This document shows positions 1 through 7,349 of a stretch of 64,000 nt of DNA, piece after piece; positions within the stretch are counted from its first letter, which is position 1; each line of letters begins with the position of its first letter. The translations under genes and the position numbers were made by a program. Location of the stretch: assembly GCA_016791115.1 (NCBI GenBank), contig JAEUNL010000064.1, positions 186,001-250,000 on the forward strand. Reading direction: 5' to 3'. The notes beneath the pieces were generated by a model that was not told where the DNA came from, ran no database searches, and saw only the letters and a program-made list of their open reading frames with translations. The DNA is from Rhodocyclaceae bacterium (GTDB lineage Bacteria > Pseudomonadota > Gammaproteobacteria > Burkholderiales > Rhodocyclaceae).

Positions 1-1
1 C

Positions 2-298
2 TGCGGCAGCGTGCTTGCCGCACCGGACGGACACTGGGCGATCAACCCGACCGGCAACGCCGGCATGGCCAGCGCCGGCATGGGTGACGTGCTCACCGGC
101 ATGGTCGCCGCACTACTCGCCCAGGGATGGGACGCTTGGCCCGCACTGACAGGCGCCGTCTGGCTGCATGGCGACGCCGCAGACCGCCTGGTCGACGACG
201 GCATCGGCCCGATCGGCCTAGCGGCTGGCGAATTGATCGACGAAGCCAGACGCGCGCTCAACCAGTTGATCGAGTCATTCCACTCACGATCTGCGTAA
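2..298 (+). CDS. nnrD: ADP-dependent NAD(P)H-hydrate dehydratase, C-terminal part (partial at left edge)
   Basis: The reading frame is open from the first bases of the window, so the N-terminal part of the gene lies outside. The visible ~98 residues carry the ribokinase-like motif NPTGNAGMASAGMGDVLTG, with the glycine-rich GMGDVLTG stretch typical of the YjeF C-terminal/NnrD family. NnrD repairs hydrated NAD(P)H by ADP-dependent dehydration in the cytoplasm. In many bacteria it is fused to the NnrE epimerase; whether this copy is fused cannot be seen. It ends five bases before the end of the convergent acyltransferase gene. Confidence 0.85.
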   Translation, partial: CGSVLAAPDGHWAINPTGNAGMASAGMGDVLTGMVAALLAQGWDAWPALTGAVWLHGDAADRLVDDGIGPIGLAAGELIDEARRALNQLIESFHSRSA

Positions 299-303
299 GT
301 TCC

Positions 304-1323
304 TCACAATCGGGCACCCCGGGTGACCGAGCGACCTTTGTACCAGCGCGTCAGTCTTCTGCCCACAGGACGCTCGACCGCGTAGTGAATTGCCGTCGCA
401 AGTAACAATGCGCCGCCAAAAACGACTGTTAGCCCAAGCCCGACGGTCACTCCCTGCTCGTGCAGATACTGCATCGACGAATACCCGAGATTTCGGTGTG
501 ATATGTAAAGAGAATAGGAAATCGCGCCGAACCAGATGCTCACTTGATTGACAAGAAAACGCAGCCACCCGGCAACAGCCATCGCGAAGACCGCGAATAT
601 CGCGCTCGCAACCAAGAGTCCCTCCGTCCCGTGCATATACCACTCCGCGCATGCCGCAAGAAACAGTACCGCGAGGCGCTGACGTTTCCAACCGTCCTTG
701 CCGATCAGATAGAAGGCGATTCCAGCCATGAAATAGGGAACGTGATCGAAAAGGTAAAGACGCGCGACCAGATCGGGAACCTGAATCCCGAACGTTTCGG
801 TGGCCACTTTCCATCCACACGCAACCAATATCCAGGCCAGCGCAATATGCTCGATTCGTCGAATGGCGCCAGACCACAGGATGATCGACATTTGGAGGTA
901 GAAAGCCAGTTCGACGGTAAGACTCCAGAAGACGTTGTCCAGGTTTGGGAAACCGAAGTACTCCTGGAGCATGGTGAGATTCACAACGTAGCCCCCCCAC
1001 CACATGCGCTCCCCGAAAACCGCTGTCTCGATGAACATCATGAATGACAAGGCAGCGATGTAGCCAGGATAGAGCCGGGCGAAACGGGAGAACGCAAAAT
1101 CAGCAACCGTTCTCGACTTGTCCAGCGTGAAGTAGATGACGAAACCGGAGATGGTGAAGAACAGTTTGACCGCGTAGAAGCCATACTCGAGCGGCACGTG
1201 TATCGGCGCGCCTCCCAAGTAGCGTACGCAATACGAGGTGTAATGAGAGGCGACCACGCAAAGCGCCGCAATCCCTCGCATCATGTCGATCTCGTCGAAC
1301 CTTCCGCTGGCGCCTGGCTTCAT
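304..1323 (-). CDS. Acyltransferase family 3 (OafA/YrhL-like) membrane protein
   Basis: A 339-residue polytopic membrane protein. Near the N-terminus RFDEIDMMRGIAALCVVASH is the conserved start of acyltransferase-3 proteins (R-x10-R-x8-H type), and about ten hydrophobic segments follow. FWSLTVELAFYLQ is the family's second conserved block and SYSLYISH the third. Members transfer acetyl or other acyl groups to exported carbohydrates or peptidoglycan at the inner membrane; the substrate here is unknown. The open frame continues upstream into the deacetylase gene, but that part is only a shadow; the ATG preceding KPGASGRFDE is chosen because it places the first family motif near the N-terminus. 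Confidence 0.8.
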   Translation of the reverse strand: MKPGASGRFDEIDMMRGIAALCVVASHYTSYCVRYLGGAPIHVPLEYGFYAVKLFFTISGFVIYFTLDKSRTVADFAFSRFARLYPGYIAALSFMMFIETAVFGERMWWGGYVVNLTMLQEYFGFPNLDNVFWSLTVELAFYLQMSIILWSGAIRRIEHIALAWILVACGWKVATETFGIQVPDLVARLYLFDHVPYFMAGIAFYLIGKDGWKRQRLAVLFLAACAEWYMHGTEGLLVASAIFAVFAMAVAGWLRFLVNQVSIWFGAISYSLYISHRNLGYSSMQYLHEQGVTVGLGLTVVFGGALLLATAIHYAVERPVGRRLTRWYKGRSVTRGARL

Positions 1324-1510
1324 GTACGGCCAACCTGGTGACCTGCCGACACAGCCGGCCACCAGCCAAAGTGACGACGCATCGATCGAATCGACCCATG
1401 GTCTGCGCGCCCTGAATCGCCGCCGCCGGACCCATGGACAAGCCCATCCACGAAGAACATGCACCTGCTCCGAAAGGGGGAACGCGAAAATCGCAGACGG
1501 AGAAGGAATC

Positions 1511-2476
1511 TCAACGCCACGACCCGCGCAGCAGTTCCTCGAGCACCACGCTCCACCCGTGGGCGACGTTGTGCAGGTTGTAGCCGCCGCCACCGAACAC
1601 CATGAGTCGCCCCTGGCACAACTCGTTGGCCAGGCGGCACAGGCGCTGTGTGGCGTAGGCATGCGACGACGGCGACAGCGACAGGTGGGCCAGCGGGTCA
1701 CCGGCAAGGCTGTCGACACCGCACTGGCAGAGGATGAAGTGGGGCGCCTGCTCGCGCAGGAACTCCTCGGCGATCTGCCACACCTCGCGGAACTCGGCGT
1801 CGGAGGCGCCGGGCTGCAGCGGCAGGTTGAGCTTGGTACCGACGGCAGCGCCGCTGCCGCACTCGTCCGCAAGTCCGGTGCCGGGGTAGAGGAAACGGCC
1901 GTCTTCGTGGATGTCGACAACGATCAGATCGGGATCATCCTCGTAGCTGTAATAGACGCCATCGCCGTGATGCACGTCGATGTCTACGTAAGCGATGCGC
2001 CGAATGCCGAAATCGCTGCGCAGCGTTTCTATGACCAGGCAGAGGTCGTTTATGACGCAGAAACCCGCTGCCGACCCACGCCGCGCATGATGCAGACCCC
2101 CAATCGGCTGAAAGCTGCGCGCCACTTCGCCGCCTATCACGCAGGCAAGCGCATCGAGCGCCGTGCCGCCCACCGCCCCGGCCGCCTCGAACACACCGGG
2201 AAAGCATGGCGTGTCACCCTGGTCGAGCCATCCGCTGCCGGTTTGCGAACCGAGCATGACGCGCTCGACGTGACCGCGCGTGTGAAAGCGCATCAATTCT
2301 TCCGGCGTGGCAACGCGCGGGTCGAGGCGCCGCACCGTGCGCAGCAGGCCACGTCGTTCGGCCTCGTCGAGAAACGCTTTCTGGCGATCAACCGAGAACG
2401 GATGTCCCTCCGGAAATCCGTAGCGACCGAGTGGATCGCCGGCGCACAGCAGGACGTCGGAAAGCAGCTCGGTCAC
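1511..2476 (-). CDS. Histone deacetylase family (class II, AcuC/HdaH-like) zinc hydrolase
   Basis: About 321 residues from a GTG start. It shows the whole arginase/deacetylase signature: GGLHHA (residues 127-131), AYVDIDVHHGDG (162-173) and QCGVDSLAGD (251-260), giving zinc ligands Asp167, His169 and Asp255. Bacterial members deacetylate acetylated lysines, polyamines or small amides; the substrate cannot be read from sequence. An open frame runs further upstream, but that stretch overlaps the CDGSH gene in another frame, so the GTG seven bases after the CDGSH stop is the better start. The spacing suggests the two genes are cotranscribed. Confidence 0.85.
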   Translation of the reverse strand: MTELLSDVLLCAGDPLGRYGFPEGHPFSVDRQKAFLDEAERRGLLRTVRRLDPRVATPEELMRFHTRGHVERVMLGSQTGSGWLDQGDTPCFPGVFEAAGAVGGTALDALACVIGGEVARSFQPIGGLHHARRGSAAGFCVINDLCLVIETLRSDFGIRRIAYVDIDVHHGDGVYYSYEDDPDLIVVDIHEDGRFLYPGTGLADECGSGAAVGTKLNLPLQPGASDAEFREVWQIAEEFLREQAPHFILCQCGVDSLAGDPLAHLSLSPSSHAYATQRLCRLANELCQGRLMVFGGGGYNLHNVAHGWSVVLEELLRGSWR

Positions 2477-2483
2477 GACGGTG

Positions 2484-2723
2484 TCAACCCTTCTTGTGGC
2501 TGCCGTCACATAACGGCGCCCCGGCCGTCTGCTTGCAGCCGCAGAACCAGACCCGCCCGCTCTCTTGTGCGACCCACGCGAGCGGCTCGAATCCCGTGCC
2601 CTTGTGCGAGCCGTCGCAGAAGGGTTGGCTGCGACTGCGCCCGCACGCGCACCACCAGTAGCTCTTGCCGGCTTCGACGTCGACCGGGAACGGGGTATCG
2701 GCGGCACGAACGGCTTCTGTCAT
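2484..2723 (-). CDS. Double CDGSH-type iron-sulfur protein
   Basis: A 79-residue protein with two CDGSH motifs: CACGRSRSQPFCDGSH and CGCKQTAGAPLCDGSH. Each supplies the three Cys and one His that hold a [2Fe-2S] cluster in the mitoNEET family; tandem domains as here occur in bacterial members. The ATG before TEAVRAADTPF is chosen because AGGAGA lies 6-7 bases upstream; an upstream in-frame ATG lacks such a site. Role is probably redox or iron-sulfur handling in the cytoplasm. It is immediately followed by the deacetylase-like gene, so the pair probably forms an operon. Confidence 0.85.
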   Translation of the reverse strand: MTEAVRAADTPFPVDVEAGKSYWWCACGRSRSQPFCDGSHKGTGFEPLAWVAQESGRVWFCGCKQTAGAPLCDGSHKKG

Positions 2724-2849
2724 GACAGGTCTCCTCATTGGACTTGGTACACGTGAATTCATTCTAGCCCGAACGGCTCGCCGACGTACCCCCTCAGCGA
2801 CGCACCCGCCGGCAGGTATGATTCCGTCTCTCCCGCTATCCGTCCTCCG

Positions 2850-3731
2850 ATGAATCCGCCCCTCCGGCCGCTGCGCGGCATCGCGCTGTTGCTCGTCGCC
2901 CTGCTCGCCTTCGCGAGTTTCGATGCGACTGCCAAGTTTCTTGCAACACGCTATCCGCTGCCGATGCTGGTTTGGGTACGCTACACACTACCCTGCCTGC
3001 TGCTGCTCGCCTGGTTCGGCCCGCGTCAGGGGCGCGGCCTTGTCGCAACGCGCCACCCCGGGACGCAGATCGTGCGGGCGCTATTGCTTGTCACATGCAC
3101 CGGATCAGGCATGGCGGCGGTGCGGACCATCCCGCTGGCCGAGGCGACGGCGATCCTCTTCGTCGCGCCCCTGCTGGTCACGCTCGCGGCCGGCCCGGTG
3201 CTGGGCGAGCGCGTCCCCAGACGCGCCTGGGCCGCGACCGCGATCGGCTTCGCCGGGGTACTGCTGATCGCGCGCCCCGGCACGCATCTCGACGCAGCCG
3301 GCTGCGCGCTCATGCTGCTCGCGGCAGTCAGCTTCGCCGCCTATCAGCTGCTGACGCGCCGCCTTGCCGCGACCGACCGCTCACTGGTCACGCTGTTCTA
3401 TTCGATGTCGGTCGGGGCGCTCGTAATGACGCTCGGCCTGCCGCTATACGGATCCCGGATCGATCCGCCCGCGCTTCATCTGCTGCTGATCGCCTCGCTT
3501 GGCATCTGGGGCATGCTCGGCCACTTCCTGTTGATTCGCGCTTTTGCGCACGCACCGGCATCGTCGTTGTCGCCCTTCCTCTACTGCCAGCTCGTGTGGG
3601 CCACCCTGCTGGGCTGGCTCGCATTCGGCGATCTGCCGGACTGGATCACGGCGTGCGGCATCGCACTGATCGCCGCAGCCGGTCTTGCGATCGCCATGGG
3701 CCAGCGCCAGCGCGGGCAACCACCCGCCTGA
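2850..3731 (+). CDS. DMT-superfamily (EamA) transporter
   Basis: 293 residues with ten predicted hydrophobic helices arranged as two EamA repeats. The first starts at GIALLLVALLAFASFDATAK and the second after residue ~145 (ALMLLAAVSFAAYQLLTRR). EamA proteins export or import metabolites such as amino acids or nucleosides across the inner membrane; the substrate is not predictable here. The start gives a short cytoplasmic N-terminus before the first helix, as usual. No obvious operon partner: upstream is the divergent CDGSH gene, and downstream is the tail-tube-like fragment. Confidence 0.85.
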   Translation: MNPPLRPLRGIALLLVALLAFASFDATAKFLATRYPLPMLVWVRYTLPCLLLLAWFGPRQGRGLVATRHPGTQIVRALLLVTCTGSGMAAVRTIPLAEATAILFVAPLLVTLAAGPVLGERVPRRAWAATAIGFAGVLLIARPGTHLDAAGCALMLLAAVSFAAYQLLTRRLAATDRSLVTLFYSMSVGALVMTLGLPLYGSRIDPPALHLLLIASLGIWGMLGHFLLIRAFAHAPASSLSPFLYCQLVWATLLGWLAFGDLPDWITACGIALIAAAGLAIAMGQRQRGQPPA

Positions 3732-3789
3732 GGGTCTACGTGCCATCCGGTCGAACCTCACTCGGCCATTGGTCCGATTGAGCGGCGAA

Positions 3790-4071
3790 GTGATCAGGCT
3801 GCTCGGCGCCGCCAGTTATGGTCGTGCCAGCCAACAGCGAGGCGTCGATGGTCTGATGGGGCTGTACGAATGGTGGAACCAGGCGCGCAACGGCGATCCG
3901 AGGGCCGTGCGCAACATCGTGGTGGTCTTGCTCGACGAGAGCCTGCAACCCGTCATGCGCTGGCGACTGCGCAATAAGCGCCGGGCTACGTATCGAATCG
4001 GCGCGCTCGATACGCTGACCAATGAAATCCTGCTCGAAACCATAGAGATCGAACGACTCGAGACCGATTGA
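3790..4071 (+). CDS. Fragment resembling the C-terminus of a phage/contractile tail tube protein (gp19-like)
   Basis: About 93 residues are counted from a GTG, but the true start is unclear: the frame is open back to position 3685, inside the end of the transporter gene. The core LYEWWNQARNGD, RNIVVVLLDE and PVMRWRLRN followed by an ILLETIEIERLE strand is like the C-terminal half of T4 gp19/CIS tube proteins, where tube-forming subunits have W-N-x-x-R-N-G and LLDE motifs. The usual N-terminal half (about 60 residues) is missing, and no other tail gene is nearby. It may be a remnant or an orphan that evolved a new role. Recognition is by pattern memory, not by a search. Confidence 0.5.
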   Translation: MIRLLGAASYGRASQQRGVDGLMGLYEWWNQARNGDPRAVRNIVVVLLDESLQPVMRWRLRNKRRATYRIGALDTLTNEILLETIEIERLETD

Positions 4072-4106
4072 TCGTCGTCCCGCGGCGGTGCCCCATCGCC
4101 CGATGC

Positions 4107-4112
4107 TAGAAT
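4107..4112 (+). promoter_or_regulatory. Candidate -10 element (TAGAAT) upstream of nadC
   Basis: TAGAAT lies about 60 bases before the nadC start. No convincing -35 hexamer is seen at the right distance, so this is only a weak candidate. Confidence 0.3.
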
Positions 4113-4170
4113 TCTCCACGTGCTCCGGCTCGCATGACGCAGCCGCATGCAGGCATCAGGGAGAATTCGC

Positions 4171-5019
4171 ATGCAATTCGCAGATCAGCTGACAATCGCC
4201 GTTCAACGCGATGTGGCGGCTGCACTTGCCGAGGATGTCGGCACCGGCGACCTTACCGCCAGTCTGATTCCGGCGGGCCGACCGGCGCAGGGCCGCGTGA
4301 TATCTCGCGAGGATGCCGTGTTGTGCGGCTGTGCATGGTTCGATGCGAGCTTTCGCACGCTGGACGCCAAGGCACGCATCGTATGGCTGATCGGCGAAGG
4401 CGAGCGCGTCGCTGCCGGCCAGACCCTGTGCGAGATCGCGGCAGAAACGCGCGCGTTGCTCACCGCGGAACGCGCTGCCCTCAATTTCCTGCAACTCCTT
4501 TCGGGCACGTCGACCGTCACGCGGCGCTTCGTAGACGCAGTGGCCGGTACCGGCGCGCAAATCGTCGATACGCGCAAGACATTGCCCGGCATGCGTCTGG
4601 CTCAGAAGCATGCCGTGCGCGTCGGCGGCGGAACCAACCATCGCATCGGCCTCTACGACGGAATCCTGATCAAGGAGAACCACATCATCGCGGCCGGTGG
4701 CATCCGACCGGCGCTGGAACGCGCGCGCAATATCGCGCCATCCAATGTGTTCATCCAGGTCGAGGTGGAAACGCTCGATCAGTTGCGCGAGGCGCTCGAT
4801 GCCGGGGCGAAGTTGTTACTGCTCGACAACATGTCACTGGAACAGATGCGCGAGGCGGTCTCCATCAACCGGCACCGTGCCGCGCTCGAGGCCTCCGGCG
4901 GTGTGAATCTCGACCGCGTGCGTGCGATCGCTGAAACCGGCGTCGATCGCATCTCGATCGGCACGCTGACCAAGGATGCCCGCGCGGTCGATCTGTCACT
5001 GCGCCACGTCGAAGCGTGA
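4171..5019 (+). CDS. nadC: Nicotinate-nucleotide pyrophosphorylase (carboxylating), quinolinate phosphoribosyltransferase
   Basis: 282 residues. NadC converts quinolinate and PRPP to nicotinate mononucleotide with CO2 release in NAD synthesis. Family signatures are present: EDVGTGDLT near the N-terminus, the ERAALNFLQLLSGTST motif, DTRKTLPGMR, KHAVRVGGGTNHR, LIKENHI, and VEVETLDQ near the barrel end. The ATG preceded by AGGGAGA is chosen over one eight codons upstream. It appears to be a single-gene unit; the small membrane protein gene follows after about 120 bases. Confidence 0.97.
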   Translation: MQFADQLTIAVQRDVAAALAEDVGTGDLTASLIPAGRPAQGRVISREDAVLCGCAWFDASFRTLDAKARIVWLIGEGERVAAGQTLCEIAAETRALLTAERAALNFLQLLSGTSTVTRRFVDAVAGTGAQIVDTRKTLPGMRLAQKHAVRVGGGTNHRIGLYDGILIKENHIIAAGGIRPALERARNIAPSNVFIQVEVETLDQLREALDAGAKLLLLDNMSLEQMREAVSINRHRAALEASGGVNLDRVRAIAETGVDRISIGTLTKDARAVDLSLRHVEA

Positions 5020-5137
5020 AATTGGTGCTGCACTATTGCCGCAGGCCGCGCCAACAGTTATAAACGCGCTGGGGCAAGCCCCCGCCAGCGGCGGGCGCGG
5101 CCATAATCCATTCACACTCCAGACTGGAACCCGCAGG

Positions 5138-5275
5138 ATGCTCTTCATCCTCTATTACCTGCTCGCCATCGCGGTGCTCGTCCTGCACTTCACCGGCTAT
5201 CTGGCACGCTACAACCTCGAGTGGCTGATCTACGTACTTGCCGCAACCGTGTTTCCCGCCGTACTCTATCTGTAA
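5138..5275 (+). CDS. Small hydrophobic membrane protein, function unknown
   Basis: A 45-residue product with two hydrophobic stretches, LFILYYLLAIAVLVLHFTGY and LEWLIYVLAATVFPAVLYL, separated by a short polar turn (LARYN). This fits a two-helix inner membrane miniprotein. The ATG is close behind an AGG and a GGAA, a modest ribosome site. The end overlaps the end of the convergent methyltransferase gene by ten bases. I do not recognise a family. It could also be a chance frame, but the hydrophobic pattern and the bias towards common codons favour a real gene. Confidence 0.5.
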   Translation: MLFILYYLLAIAVLVLHFTGYLARYNLEWLIYVLAATVFPAVLYL

Positions 5276-5907
5276 CCCTCGGTCACCCGGCGCGGCTTGA
5301 CTGCAACCAGGTCGATCAGCGCCGACATGCCGTTGTGCCCCTCGCCCTCGCACACGATGTCGTCATGACTGTGCAGGTGGTGGATGTCGAGCGCCGCGAA
5401 CGCCTCGCGCAGCAGAGGCTCGGAGTACATGTTTTCGGCAAACGGCGGCCCGCCGGTGCGATAGGCGAGTTGTTCCGGGCGATACCCCTGCAGTAAAAGC
5501 ACGCCGCCCGGCCGCAAGGACTGCACGAAGCCAGCGAAGATCGCCGCGCGCTCATCGGGCGATGCAAACTGGATGAAGATTGCAGCGATGACGTCGTAGC
5601 GGGCATCGGGCCATTCAAGGTGGAGGATGTCGGCAATCGCGTGGCGAACGCTAACCCGTTGCTGGGATGCCAGCGCACGCGCCTTGGCAACCGCGACCGG
5701 CGAGATATCGAAAGCGTCGACTTCGAGGCCGAGCCCGGCGAGCCAGACACTGTTGCGCCCCTCCCCATCCGCGACACATAGCGCCCGACTGCCAGGCTCG
5801 AGGCGGTGCGCCTGCGCCGATAGAAATGCGTTCGGCTCGGTACCGAAGAGGAAATCTTCGCGGCTGTAGCGCGCGTCCCAGGTCTGGCGCGCGTCGGAGA
5901 AACTCAT
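5266..5907 (-). CDS. Class I SAM-dependent methyltransferase (TehB-like)
   Basis: 213 residues. The N-terminus WDARYSREDFLFGTEPNAFL is typical of TehB/thiopurine-type small-molecule methyltransferases. Motif I is read as ALCVADGEGRNSVWLAGLG and the acidic loop as VDAFDIS. The later RPGGVLLLQGY is motif IV/V. The substrate is unknown; relatives modify tellurite, selenite or small metabolites. Its ATG overlaps the thrC stop (ATGA), so it is translated from the end of the hom-thrC transcript. Confidence 0.85.
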   Translation of the reverse strand: MSFSDARQTWDARYSREDFLFGTEPNAFLSAQAHRLEPGSRALCVADGEGRNSVWLAGLGLEVDAFDISPVAVAKARALASQQRVSVRHAIADILHLEWPDARYDVIAAIFIQFASPDERAAIFAGFVQSLRPGGVLLLQGYRPEQLAYRTGGPPFAENMYSEPLLREAFAALDIHHLHSHDDIVCEGEGHNGMSALIDLVAVKPRRVTEGYR

Positions 5908-7349
5908 TCCGGGGCGTGGCGGGCGATGTAGTCCTTCACCTGCACCACGTCAGCATCGATCACTTCGGCGCGCTGCGGCAGTGTTTCGATGTTCTCGAAA
6001 CCCGCCGGACGCGGCGGCTCGCAATCGAGCGCTTCACGAATCGTTTCAGCAAATTTCGCCGGCAGGGCCGTCTCGAGACAGACCAGCGGGACACCCGGTT
6101 CCCGGTGTTCGCGGCCGACCTTGATGCCATCCGCGGTATGGGTGTCGATCATCAGGCCGTAGCGCCGATAGACGTCGCGGATCGTCTCGAGGCGATCGGC
6201 GTGCGTACTGCGGCCTGATGCGAACCCGAAATCGGCGATGCGTCCGAACAGCGGCGTGCCGGACAGATCGAACGCCCCACCTGCATCCACTGCTGCCCAG
6301 AGTTCGCGCACCTTCCCGGCATCACGATCGACAAGGTCGAATACGAATCGCTCGAAGTTGGACGCCTTGGAGATGTCCATCGAGGGACTCGACGTCTGGC
6401 GCGTCTCGGCGGTGGCGCGCGGGCGATAGACGCCGGTACGGAAGAATTCGTCGAGTACGTCGTTCTCGTTGGTCGCCAGGATCAGCTTGCGGATCGGCAG
6501 GCCCATCATGCGCGCAATATGGCCGGCACAGATGTTGCCGAAGTTGCCCGACGGCACCGAGAAGCTCACCGGCTGGCTGTCGTTTTCCGTCACTGCGAAA
6601 TAGGCCTTGAAGTAGTACACGATCTGCGCCGAGACACGCGCCCAGTTGATCGAGTTCACCGTGCCGATGCGGTAACGCGCCTTGAACGCGTGATCATTGG
6701 ACACCGCCTTGACGATGTCCTGACAGTCGTCGAATACGCCGCGCACCGCGAGGTTGTGGATGTTCGGATCCTGCAGGCTGAACATCTGCGCGGTCTGGAA
6801 CGCACTCATCTTGCCGTGCGGAGAAAGCATGAATACGCGGATGCCCCGCTTGCCGCGCATTGCGTACTCGGCGGACGATCCGGTGTCGCCGCTCGTCGCA
6901 CCGAGGATGTTGAGACTCTGGTTTGCCCGCCCCAACGCGTACTCGAACAGGTTGCCCAGAAGTTGCATCGCGATGTCCTTGAACGCCAGCGTCGGGCCGT
7001 TCGAAAGCGCAAGCAGATGCAAACCCGGTTCCAGCTTGCGTACCGGCGTTATGTCCCGCGGATTCTCGTCGTCGCGTGCATTGCGATAGACCTCCGGGGT
7101 GTAAGTCTGGTCGACGATCGCGGCCAGATCGGCCGCCGGAATGTCGTCGGCGAACAGCGAGAGCAGCGAGAATGCAAGCTCCCGGTAGTTCATGCGACGC
7201 ATCGCGGCGAGATCGGTCGCACTCAGGCGCGGATAGGCGACCGGCATCGCAAGCCCGCCATCTGGCATGAGGCCGCCGAGCAGGATGTCGGTGAATCGGC
7301 TCGGGGTTCCGGGCGTGCTTCCGCCGCCGCGTGTGCTGACATACTCCAT
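5904..7349 (-). CDS. thrC: Threonine synthase
   Basis: 481 residues, the long bacterial (class II, E. coli/yeast-like) form. It makes threonine from O-phosphohomoserine with pyridoxal phosphate. MEYVSTRGG at the start, LAFKDIAMQLLGN (the PLP lysine sits in the FKD motif), GATSGDTGSSAEYA and SVPSGNFGNICAGHIA are all characteristic. The ATG overlaps the stop of the upstream TPR gene by one base (TGATG) with GAGAGG upstream, so translation is coupled. It is downstream of hom in the same direction, as expected for threonine synthesis genes, with one unusual gene between. Confidence 0.97.
   Translation of the reverse strand: MEYVSTRGGGSTPGTPSRFTDILLGGLMPDGGLAMPVAYPRLSATDLAAMRRMNYRELAFSLLSLFADDIPAADLAAIVDQTYTPEVYRNARDDENPRDITPVRKLEPGLHLLALSNGPTLAFKDIAMQLLGNLFEYALGRANQSLNILGATSGDTGSSAEYAMRGKRGIRVFMLSPHGKMSAFQTAQMFSLQDPNIHNLAVRGVFDDCQDIVKAVSNDHAFKARYRIGTVNSINWARVSAQIVYYFKAYFAVTENDSQPVSFSVPSGNFGNICAGHIARMMGLPIRKLILATNENDVLDEFFRTGVYRPRATAETRQTSSPSMDISKASNFERFVFDLVDRDAGKVRELWAAVDAGGAFDLSGTPLFGRIADFGFASGRSTHADRLETIRDVYRRYGLMIDTHTADGIKVGREHREPGVPLVCLETALPAKFAETIREALDCEPPRPAGFENIETLPQRAEVIDADVVQVKDYIARHAPE

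Noticed and set aside
1324-1920. N-terminal extension of the acyltransferase frame
   Set aside because: It is the deacetylase gene read in another frame; acyltransferase homology begins at the chosen ATG.
3685-4071. Prophage
   Set aside because: A single tail-tube-like fragment, with no integrase, terminase, portal or lysis genes around it.
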